Below, piece by piece: positions 16,304 through 25,800 of a DNA stretch of 64,000 nucleotides. The notes under the pieces are model-generated. The model had not been told where the DNA came from. It was given only the letters and a program-made list of their open reading frames with translations, and made no database searches. Both the position numbers and the translations under genes were made by a program. Position 1 is the stretch's first letter. Each line of letters begins with the position of its first letter. The stretch is from Candidatus Competibacteraceae bacterium (GTDB taxonomy: Bacteria; Pseudomonadota; Gammaproteobacteria; Competibacterales; Competibacteraceae), in the NCBI GenBank assembly GCA_016712625.1, contig JADJQQ010000029.1, positions 248,001-312,000 of the forward strand, written 5' to 3'.

Positions 16304-16326
16304 GTGGGATCGGCCAACAGCGCAGC

Positions 16327-18452
16327 TTATGGAACGGGTTTGACCGTGGGCGGCGGCATCCAGTTTTCCGCGCCAGGTAGGACATCGCGCCGTAGCGTGG
16401 CCGATACCGCGCCGGTGACTCGAAAAAATCGTGTTCCAGGGTCGGCGGGGTTCCCGGTTCTTCCCAGGCGATGAGGCGGATGTTGTCGAAATCGGCCGTG
16501 GCTCGGTCGCGCCCCGGCGGTGACAGGCGCAGAAACACCCCGACCGCCGGTTTGCCGGGAAGCTGGTTATCGGGGTCATTCGCGTCGGAAAAATTAGGGT
16601 ATGTCACGTCGATCCGAAAGGGTTGCCAGGTGTTGTTGGCCACAATCAGATCGGGAACGCGAGTTTGCAGCGTGGAAGGCCCCTTGGTGTCGGGATACCA
16701 GCTTAACTGCAAGGTGACGCCGCCGTTGGTGCGCACCCGGCCGATCACCGAAAATTTTCGGTTCGGTTCGATCAAGATACGGTGTTTGTGGGTTAATAAA
16801 GCGTCAGCGCCATCACTGAACAGTCGGCGCAGGCGCACGCCGGCCTGACCTTCATAAGCGTAGTCCGGGCCAATGAACTGATCAGTCAAATCCCATAACG
16901 CGCCTGGATTGACTTGATCGTCGGCGGTTTCATCCTCGAACGATCCGGTCCAGAGTAGATCTCGTCCGGCCAAAACGACGCCGGAACCTTGAATGGCGGC
17001 CAGCGAAGCGCCGTTTTCGAAGCGATAAATCGCACCATTATTCGGGCCGCCATCGAGCGCTGTCACCACTTCTTGCGTGATGGCGCGCCCGTCCACATCC
17101 ACTTCGGCCACGCCGTCTTCAATCAGGAACGGGCCGGGCGCTCGGCCGGCGGCTCCCCGCGCCACAAATTCCGCCATCGGGCCGATGATTGGCCGCGGCA
17201 GGTAATCGGCGATGATAAACGGCTCGACATAAGCGCGAATCACTTGGCCGCGCCGCAAGTGCACCGCTAGCAAATAAGACTCGAAGGTCGGCCAAACATC
17301 CTGGTCGAACAGGAAATTGCCGAGTGTCCACGCCGCCAGCGTATTGGCCTGCCAGTTGAGGCCGCCGACCACATGGGGGTGGTGGTTGATGACCAGCGTC
17401 GCGCCGGCCGCCCGCGCCGTTGCAGTCAATTGCTGGACGGTGGGTGATGGATCGCGGCCGTATTCAAAGCCACTGTGGATCATCACGATGACAACCTGCG
17501 CTTGGGCGCGGGCAGCCTGCACGGCTTGCTGCAAGGGCGCGCTCGCACAACGCGCCGCGCCGCCCTTGTGGACGGCGGCGACATAGTTGATGGGTTGATC
17601 GTCACCGGGAATGCCGGTGCAGCCGATGAAGGCCAGCGTGATGCCGCGAACGGTGATCACCGCCGGTCGCCAGGCTTCGCTGTCGTTGTGGCCCGCGCCA
17701 AACTGGCCGACGCCGACCGCATAACCGGCGGTCTCCAAACCGGCTTTGGTTTCAGTCAAGCCGGCTTCCAACAAGTCGTACATATGATTGTTGCCGAGAT
17801 CGACGACATCCACCCCGGCGTCGCGCAACGTGCGAGCGGCGCTGGGGTGGCTGGCGAACACAAAATCCTTGGTCGGATGAAACACGGGGGGGCGCGGTTG
17901 GTTCGGATCGAAATAAGGTTTGTCGGCTAGCGGCGATTCCAGGTTGACGGCGGTCAGATCGGCGTTCGCCAGCAGCGGTTGGATGTAGCGCAGTAATTGG
18001 GCCTGATCGCGCGCCTCATTACCGATTTGAATCAGTCCATCCGCCGTGTTGCCATCGCTGTTCAGATCATAGTAGCGGCGGCCGAACATGGTATCGCCTC
18101 CAAAATGCAGGGCGATGGTTTCCCCATCATCCGGCGTCAAACGAACCAGGAGCGGTTGTTCTGGAAAGGCCGCGCGCGTGCGGGAAAGAAATTGCGGGTG
18201 GCGCACCGTGATCCAGCCCGGCGCGCGGGCGATTAGGTGGAAACGACCGCTATCGTCGGTCGTGGCGGCGCTATCCGCCAGAACGACCTGCGCGTTCGCG
18301 ACTGGCCGCCCGTCCAAGTCGATGACCACGCCGTCGATGTTGCCGGCCGGCGGATTGACGGAAGAATTATCACCGCCGCCACCGCCACCGCCACCGCAGC
18401 CAGCGAGGCACAGCGACAAAATACCAACGAGAAGCAAGGGGCGATTAGGCAT
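16327..18452 (-). CDS. CapA-like (PGA synthesis) lipoprotein, with frameshift near 3' end
   Basis: Start ATG 18452 has GGAGAAG upstream. The lipoprotein signal ends LAGC (Cys19), followed by eight Gly. A small carboxypeptidase-regulatory-like β domain follows (about 35-95), then a CapA/PgsA-type calcineurin-like domain: LHFGGDTMFGRR, NLESPLAD, DLGNNHMYD, IHSGFEYG and NHHPHVVGG. The C-terminal third is a β-rich carbohydrate-binding-like domain. Family role: a PGA synthesis/anchoring partner of PgsB and PgsC. At 16423-16428 a six-T run (coding strand) breaks the frame. The direct frame runs on through the terminator into gltA antisense (to 16101), while the -1 frame gives a natural end (…MPPPTVKPVP) at 16327. 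A lost T is the likely cause. It is the last gene of the operon. Confidence 0.85.
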
Positions 18453-18504
18453 CAAATCTTCTCCGGGCCTTTGGCGGTCAATCTTAATCAACAAAAATAA
18501 TACG

Positions 18505-21500
18505 TTAGGTCGGCGTCTGGGAGCGGTGTAGGGAGGCCAGCCAGGCTCGAATCCGTTTTTCGAGCCAACCGCCTTTTTGGCGCTGGGTAAGCGCCTGCAA
18601 TTCCAAAGCGGCCCGTTGGTGGCCGATGCGTTCATCAGCCAGGTCTTGATAAATGCGGTCGGCCAGCTTGCGGCGCTTGACGGCATCGCCAGAATCCAGA
18701 AATGCTTCGATGGCGGCCAATACTTGGGTCAACCGGCCGGGACCGCCGGCGTGGCCGGTTTGCAGTTGGGCCTTGACCTTGGCTGAGGCTTGTTCGATCC
18801 GCGATTCAATGAGCGTCAGTTCGGCCTGAAAATGCTCGCTTTGGGCAACCGGACGGTGGCGGACGGTGGCCACGGTATCTCGCGCCATAGCCTCGCCGAG
18901 CTGGCCAAAGTCCTGCAAGCTGGCCAGCTCGCGCAAACCTTGTCGGGCCAGGGTCAAATCCGAATCTCGCAAACGCTGGCAGGCATTATGGCAGTTTTCC
19001 CAGGCCTGCCAGCGGTAGACGAAACTTAACCCCGGCCCTTTGATGTTCTGCATTCCCATGATTCGGTTAAAGATCCCGGGTGGGGTTTCTTGCACGATCC
19101 GGGCGATGGTCTGTTCGCCAGTGGAATGTGGATCGCGGATCACCACCAGCTTGCGGGCAAACCACTGCCATAATTGCTCGCGAAACGCCGTTTCCAACGC
19201 TGGCCGCTGGGCGGTGTCGGCCGCTGCTACTCGGTCGGCTAGCGCGCGATAGGCGGCGTAACATTCGCCTTCTTCACTGAGGTGGCGGGCGAGGTCTTCG
19301 GCATGGTCGGTGACTCCGGCCGCTGCCAGATAATCGCGCAAAGCGGTTGGTTCGCGCCAAAAGGCGGGGGGCGCTTCGGCCGCCGCCGTGATCCCGATGC
19401 CCGCCAGCGCCGCCGCGAGCCGCTGGTGGAGATGGGATTCTTCAGTGGGAACCCGTTGCCAGCGGGCCTGCTGCTCCAGAATCCGTGAAGCCGGTTCGGC
19501 GTCGGCTGTGATCGGCCACAGGCTGAGGCCCTGAATGTAAATCGCCCAGGATTCCTGGATATAGCCTTGTAATCCATCAAGGTTGGTGCCGATCAGAAAA
19601 TGGCGGTCGGCGCTAACATCCGCCACCAGAATCCCGGCGAAGACCCGCGAACGGGGAATGCGGTCGGCGCGATTGTTCACGACCGTGGTAATCCACACGC
19701 CGGGTTCTTGATGGCGATCCTGCCGGTCGAAGCCCATTCGCACCCAATTGGTAAGGCAGCCAAAGCGTTCATTGGCCGACATGCCGTTGATGAATTCCAA
19801 AAAGCGGTCATTGACTCTGGTTTTTGGGTATTTTTTCAGCACGCCGATATCCATCACCACCCGGTCGGCCATTTCCTTGAGCGCGTAATCCCGTTCGACG
19901 CCCAGTTTATCGGCCATGGCTAGCACCAGCGCGATATTAAAAGGATGCTCCTCGTAGGGAAACCGGGCCAGCACGTCCGGGGTCAGCAGTCCCGCTTCCA
20001 GCCAGCCCACGGTGCCAAGATCGGTGCCGAGCCGCTGGGCGGCGTCGCGTAGAATCGGCAGCATTTGTTCTTCGCTGGTGAGCAGCGTCGAGTTTCTCGG
20101 AATGAAGTTGGTCATCACTTCGGGAATGTTGTAACCCGCCGGTCCCTGTACGTCTTCGTGATCGGGATAAGTGTTGGTGATGGTGGACAGATCGTCGCGC
20201 ATCCATTGCCGTTGCAAGGTGAAGACGTAAGCCGGCGTCAGGCCCATGCATTCCCACAAGAACACTTCGGTATGAAGGCGGTCACCCAGGCGCAGCACGT
20301 TGGCCTGTTCCCAAATGGTGGCTTTGTCGTAAGGCCGATAGAGATACATTTCCCGCAGGGTGCTGTAGGGATCGGCGTGGAGGAACATCGCCTCGCAGCC
20401 GGTGGTCTTCGACATGATGCTGAAGCCGAGCGCGTTCAGCAGAGCCGCCTTGATGCGCTCGGTGCCCGATTTGCCGCGCGTGCCCCAGCCGCCGATCACG
20501 AGCGGCACCCGTCGCCGCGCCCGCTGAATTTGCCGGTTGACGATGATATGCCGCCCGAAGAACAACCCGCCCAGCGCGCCCAGAAATACGCCGAGGTCAA
20601 ACAGCGAATTCTGATAAACCGAGGAGAAATAATCCCAAAATCGCTCCCAAAGGGCTGACCAGTCGCCAAAAGGTAAGATGGCCAACGCCCGGCTGTGACC
20701 GGCGAGCAGAGGCTCCACTGTCCGCACGGCGGTAGTGGCCGGCGCGGGCGCTGGACTGGGGACCGGTTCGGGAAAGAACCGTTCCACGAGCGGATCAATC
20801 GCCTCCGGCAAGCCGCTGGCGGCGGGGTAGGGAAGGAAGCGGATGTCGAATCCCAAGCGAGCGATTGCGGCCAGATAGGCCGCTGGACTGGCTTGCGCGC
20901 CTTCCTGCCAATTCCGCAGCCGGGCATATTCGACAAAACGCACGGTCAACAGCGTCCGCGCCCACAATCGCCGCCATAGCGCTGGAGGCGCCACGATTTC
21001 GGTCACCCCCTCACTGGTGTAGCGGCGCAACCGGCGGTTCCACTGATCCAGACAAGAGAGCAATTCATCCACCAGCGGCAAGTAAGGCCGCCAGCCGTCT
21101 TCCGTGCCCAGATACAACGGCTCGCCGGGTACTTTCGTTTCAGCCAGCTCGGCGAGGATGCCGGACGGGGCGTACAGGTTGCCCTCATACACCCGCCCCA
21201 CGGTATGACGGAACGCTTGTCGTTTGTCGGTGGCGGGATGGCGGAATTCGTGCAGCCAGCGCCAAGTACGAAAACGTAAAACTTGGCCGCGCGTCAGCCA
21301 AGCTCCCCACCAACCCCGTCGCAGCACACACCCATGATCGCTTTGCGCCAGCAGCGCCAGCAAGCGACCCAAGGTCGCGTCCTCCAGGGTGGCCAGCGCG
21401 CGCGGCAAGCGCCGGCGGCGGCCGGCCGGCACGGTCGCCACCTCTTGAGCGAGCGCCCGTAGCCACTGCCGGCGTTGCGGGTCGGCCCACGCCCACAACT

Positions 21501-22866
21501 GCTCGCGGGTTTGCGCCGCCCAACGCCGTATTGACGGCTTGGCGGCATGGCCGTGGACCTGGGCGATGGCCGGTAGCAGCGAAAGGGCCCAGCGATCTGC
21601 TTCGACGGCACGATTTTCCGCCAATAAATAGTGATGTGCTTGCCACGCGACCCGCAACGCCACCCGCAAGGTCCAGGCGTCCTGCTCTTGTCCCAGCGCA
21701 GCGATCAGTCCCGCCAGCACGCGCTCCATGGCGGCGGGTTCCGCCAGTAGCGACGGGATTTGCAGCAGCGCGGCGGCCCGCACCTGAGGCGTGGAGTCGC
21801 GCAGCGCCAGCGCTTCCCAGGTGGACAAAGCGGCCGAAGACGGCATGGCGGGTAGCGCCTCCGCCAACCCCTGGCGGACGTAGGAGCTTGAGTCCCGCAA
21901 CGCGGTGGGCAACAGGTCCGCCAGCGCCGGTAGCTGGCGCAAATGCTCGCCCAATAACAGCACCGCGCGCCGCCGCACGAACAGATCGTCGCCCGCGCCA
22001 GGTTGATCCAGCCTCGCTTTCAAGGCAGTGGCCAGCGAGGCTGGATCGAGGCGCGGCAACAGGGCCAGCGCCTCGGTTTGAATCCATACCATCTGCCGCT
22101 GATCCAGCGCCGAGCCGTAGATGTAGCGAAACGCGCCTTCACTGACTGGCGCTTCCTGATCATTTTTAGGCAGGGCGCGCAGCGCGGTGGCCAGCGCGTG
22201 AAACGCCGCCACGCGTACCCGAGAATCGCCGTCATAGCTCAGCAGCGGCAACACGGTATTTTCCAGCTCCAGGCGCGGCCACGGCGAGACATCGTTTTGG
22301 CCGGAGCTGGCTTGGGCCAGCAAGCGGGCGCTGAGCGCTCCCAGCCGGCCCAAGGCAAAGGCCAGCTGGCGATCGGCGATGGCGTGGCGGCGCTGGTAGC
22401 GCTCTACCAGCGTATCGTGACCCAGCCAGCGCCGCAAAGCGCGGCGGTCTTCCACTAATTGCCGGCGGTCGGCGCCCAGCGTTCGGGCGAACTCCAGAAT
22501 ATGGTGCTCGCGCTCTTCGTTGCTAGCCGCGCCCAAATAACGTCGGTTGTAATCGGCGTAATCGAGCCGTAGCCGTCGGATCAGCGCCTGTTGCCGGTCG
22601 AGTTCGTAGCGGAGGAACAATAACAGCCGATAGCGCAGGGTAAAGGGCGCCGTCCAGTCTGGCGGATCGTCGCGCGCGCCGGGCCAGTCACCCAGGAACG
22701 CTTCGATCAATGCATCTAACAGCGTGCGAGAAGCGCGGGCCAGAGTAGGCGGCAAGCCCTCCGCCAGCAACGTGGCGATTTCGATCCGATTGGATTTCAA
22801 TCGGGGCCGTAGCAGTTCGATCCATTTTTTCTTGGGGGCGGCGACCCATTTGGCGGTGGCGCTCAT
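18505..22866 (-). CDS. PgsB/CapB-type poly-gamma-glutamate ligase with large N-terminal helical-repeat extension
   Basis: A 1453-residue protein; known PgsB/CapB are about 390-470. The C-terminal half (from about residue 780) is the Mur-ligase-like PGA synthase domain: P-loop GGWGTRGKSGTERIK near 790-804, KTTGCEAMFLH, 'STITNTYPDHEDVQGP' (the 'TN...DH.D..G' motif), and late 'VVNNRADRIPRSRVFAGIL'. Just before it, near 765, one hydrophobic helix (FDLGVFLGALGGLFFGRHIIV) anchors it. The first 700 residues are α-helical with HEAT-like repeats (for example VRVAAFHALATALRALP and VRRRAVLLLGEHLRQLP). ATG 22866 overlaps the previous stop by 4 bases; GTG 22875 is an alternative. It would activate glutamate with ATP and extend the chain. 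The extension may be a scaffold. Confidence 0.85.
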   Translation of the reverse strand: MSATAKWVAAPKKKWIELLRPRLKSNRIEIATLLAEGLPPTLARASRTLLDALIEAFLGDWPGARDDPPDWTAPFTLRYRLLLFLRYELDRQQALIRRLRLDYADYNRRYLGAASNEEREHHILEFARTLGADRRQLVEDRRALRRWLGHDTLVERYQRRHAIADRQLAFALGRLGALSARLLAQASSGQNDVSPWPRLELENTVLPLLSYDGDSRVRVAAFHALATALRALPKNDQEAPVSEGAFRYIYGSALDQRQMVWIQTEALALLPRLDPASLATALKARLDQPGAGDDLFVRRRAVLLLGEHLRQLPALADLLPTALRDSSSYVRQGLAEALPAMPSSAALSTWEALALRDSTPQVRAAALLQIPSLLAEPAAMERVLAGLIAALGQEQDAWTLRVALRVAWQAHHYLLAENRAVEADRWALSLLPAIAQVHGHAAKPSIRRWAAQTREQLWAWADPQRRQWLRALAQEVATVPAGRRRRLPRALATLEDATLGRLLALLAQSDHGCVLRRGWWGAWLTRGQVLRFRTWRWLHEFRHPATDKRQAFRHTVGRVYEGNLYAPSGILAELAETKVPGEPLYLGTEDGWRPYLPLVDELLSCLDQWNRRLRRYTSEGVTEIVAPPALWRRLWARTLLTVRFVEYARLRNWQEGAQASPAAYLAAIARLGFDIRFLPYPAASGLPEAIDPLVERFFPEPVPSPAPAPATTAVRTVEPLLAGHSRALAILPFGDWSALWERFWDYFSSVYQNSLFDLGVFLGALGGLFFGRHIIVNRQIQRARRRVPLVIGGWGTRGKSGTERIKAALLNALGFSIMSKTTGCEAMFLHADPYSTLREMYLYRPYDKATIWEQANVLRLGDRLHTEVFLWECMGLTPAYVFTLQRQWMRDDLSTITNTYPDHEDVQGPAGYNIPEVMTNFIPRNSTLLTSEEQMLPILRDAAQRLGTDLGTVGWLEAGLLTPDVLARFPYEEHPFNIALVLAMADKLGVERDYALKEMADRVVMDIGVLKKYPKTRVNDRFLEFINGMSANERFGCLTNWVRMGFDRQDRHQEPGVWITTVVNNRADRIPRSRVFAGILVADVSADRHFLIGTNLDGLQGYIQESWAIYIQGLSLWPITADAEPASRILEQQARWQRVPTEESHLHQRLAAALAGIGITAAAEAPPAFWREPTALRDYLAAAGVTDHAEDLARHLSEEGECYAAYRALADRVAAADTAQRPALETAFREQLWQWFARKLVVIRDPHSTGEQTIARIVQETPPGIFNRIMGMQNIKGPGLSFVYRWQAWENCHNACQRLRDSDLTLARQGLRELASLQDFGQLGEAMARDTVATVRHRPVAQSEHFQAELTLIESRIEQASAKVKAQLQTGHAGGPGRLTQVLAAIEAFLDSGDAVKRRKLADRIYQDLADERIGHQRAALELQALTQRQKGGWLEKRIRAWLASLHRSQTPT

Positions 22867-25800
22867 GGGATCCACATCTCTCCAGGCGGCGGCTCCATGC
22901 CGTTGTTGAATTCTAGCGGCAGCCGGCGTTCGCGCAGGTCGCGAAATTCCACGGTCCCCGGTCGGAAGTCGCGGTAGCCGCGCCCCCGATCCGGGAACCA
23001 GTTAACACTCAGCCAAGTGCCGAACTCCCTGTCATCCACGCTGTATTGCAGCGCCAGTTCGGCTTGCACGCGACCGGCGCCACCCCAAGCGTGCTCCCAC
23101 AGCACGCCGCCGCGCAGGTTATGTTGGTCGTAAGCGGTGGAGCGATTCCAGTCGCGCCCGTCCTGCGCGAAGTAATAGCTCCATTGATAGGCGGCGGCGA
23201 CCTGCCAGTCGCCCAGCAATTGTTTCCAGCCAACGGTGACGCTGGCGTGTTCGGGGTCCAGCAAATTCCAATCTTCGTCCGAGGTGAGCGCGACCCCGGC
23301 GTACCAGAGCGTATCGAGCCAAGGCCGGTGGCTCAGGGTGTCGGACAGCACCAGCCCGCGCTTGTGAAGATATTTGTATTCGCTCAACACATCTTGATCG
23401 ACATGGCCGGGTCGATAGTCGTAGTCAGCGCCCTGCTGGAGATCGCGATAGAAGAACCCCAACCCCGGTTGGTGGCGGGTTTTGAGGTCGATGTCGCGCG
23501 TCTGCCAAATCCGGCCTCGCAGCGTGGAATTCCAAGCCCAGTCCTCGGATTGTTGCGCGTAGCCTTCCCAATTGAGTTGGAATGACACGCCCGGCCATTC
23601 GGTCTGGTGCTGCCAATAAGCACGCAATCCGAAAGTCGGGCTGCCAAGCCGGTGCCATCGAGCCAGCGCGTCGGCTTGGTAGTAGTTGCGCCGCCATTCA
23701 TCGTGGTAACGATAACTGGCCAGTGTTTCCAGATACTCATCGACCACGGTGCCGCCGCCGCTTTCATCGGGCAGCGGCGTGGAACGGGCCAGGGTTGTCC
23801 CTAGCGACCAGGTGCCGTCTTGTTGTTCGCCCAAGGCATAGCGATCCTGCATCAGCCATGCTGACGGCGATGTGGTCTCCAGAACCCGCATCGGCGTTTC
23901 GGGTACGCGCTCCGGCGTCACGCGGGAGACGCGCGACGGCGTGAGTTCCCGTGGGGTGTCTCCGACCCGTTGGGCGTGCAGACGATATAAGCCTTCTGGG
24001 CGGCCCTTGGCGGGTTGTAACTGGAGCGTTTGCAGGCCGGGGCCAAGGTATTGATAACTGCTATCGAGTCGGCCATCACGCAGCTCGTCGATCCGCACCC
24101 AGGCGGGTCCCATCAGGGGAACTTGCAGCGGTTCGCGGGAAGTGGCGACCTGATAGAGTCGCCGGAGGTCCCCGATGACCGGTCGGGCGGTGCGGCCTTG
24201 CAGTTCGTTGACTCGCACTCGTAGATACTGGTTCGCCACTGGCGCGGTGATCCCGACCCGCAAAACATGTTGGCCGGGCGGGATATCGAGCAGTACCGAG
24301 TGGGCCGGGTTATCGGGTGCGAGCGTCACCGACTGCGCGGGTCGATCGTCCAGCCGGTGCCAAGCGATCAGGGGTTGCGGCAGTGAATAGCGCAGGTCGG
24401 CCGCCTGCAATTCGATCCGTAGCCGGGTCGGGGTGGCGTTGGTGGTCAATAGCCCCAATTGTTCGGCGCCGGCCAGCACTTGTTCGTCGGCGGCGACCGT
24501 GGGCGTCAGCGTCTTGCGCACGCGCAGGAACGGCGATTCCGGTTGCCAGCCGGGCGCTTCGACATAGCGGACGCCGGCGCTGCGCGCGACGGCCAGCAAG
24601 GGTTCCCATTCCGCCCGCCGGCGCAGCCCGCGCAACAGCGCTTCCACGCCCGGCGCGCCCGGTTGCGCCGCCGCCATCTGTTCGGCTTCGGGCAAGCGTT
24701 GCGCCAGGGTCTCCGGCGCTTGTTCCACCTCCCACAGCAGGGTAATCAAGCGTTGGCGCAACGCCTGTTCAGCCGTCGGCGGCGGGCTAGGCCAGCCCAA
24801 ATCGGGCGGACTGTTCGCCGTCAGGCGGGCGAGTAGCGCCGTTTGCGCTGTCAATTCGGGCAGAGCCATCGGGAAAGCCAATAATGGTCGCCGCTCCAGT
24901 TGACAGCCGTTAATGATTGCGACCGGCAGGGCGGCATTCGGCGCTGGTGTGGTTTGCCGTGGGGATTGCTCGGCGTGAATGTCGTGGCGACCGAACGGCG
25001 ACCAGTGGTCCCAACGCCTGGAGCGGCGACGTTCCGGTTCGCCGCGTGTGAGGCCGAGCGCTGCCGCCACCACCGCGGTGGGCGTCAGTTCTGGCAACAC
25101 CGAGAGCGGAATCTCAGGCCGCCAAATCTTGGCTTGCACCAGCAACGGCCGTTGCCGGGCGGTTATTTCGAGCGTGTGCAATCCCGGCCCAACGGCATAA
25201 TCTAAAGTCGCCAGGCGGCCTGGTACTGCCGTGGCGTCGCCAACGAGGCGAAGTTCCTGGCTGGGCCGGTCGCCGCTGATCGGCAATCGCTCCATTCGTT
25301 CGCCGTCGCGCAGCAGCAACCAGTCGTCCGCTGGCGGCGCGTCAGTGGCGGCGGCGGGGTGGAGCAAGCGACCTGCGATCCGCAGTCTTGCTGGCCCGTA
25401 AACGCTGATTTTGGCTGGTTGATCGCTTCGAGCGCGGAATGTCTGGCTGAAGAGATCGCGTTCCGAGACAGTGAGAGCGGCGGTTCCCGCATAATCGCTG
25501 AATAAATGGCTGGCGTCGCGCCAAACGTGAGCGCCAGACTGTTGGCTCTGCCACTGGGTCCACTCAGCGATGGCGCGCGCTCGGACCGCTGCTTCGGAAT
25601 CTGCCAAACGGTCGCGGATCGCCAAGCCGGTTTTCAGCATTTCGGCTAATCTCTGGCCAGGCGCGCCGGCTTCCCGCCAGAACTGAAGCGCCGCTTGATA
25701 AGCACCTTGCTGCTGGGCGCGGTAGCCCTCCCACAACCGGCGCTGCGTCGGGTCAGGCCATTGGGTGAGGTTTTTTTCGAATATCCGCCACCACCCTAGT

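Noticed and set aside
16101..16326. C-terminal extension of the capA-like frame into gltA antisense
   Set aside because: It crosses a strong terminator and the tail sequence is not protein-like; the -1 frame gives a natural end.
20865..22145. 426-codon plus-strand frame inside the PgsB-like gene
   Set aside because: Arg/Ala/Pro-rich antisense shadow; the opposite frame has clear repeats and continuity.
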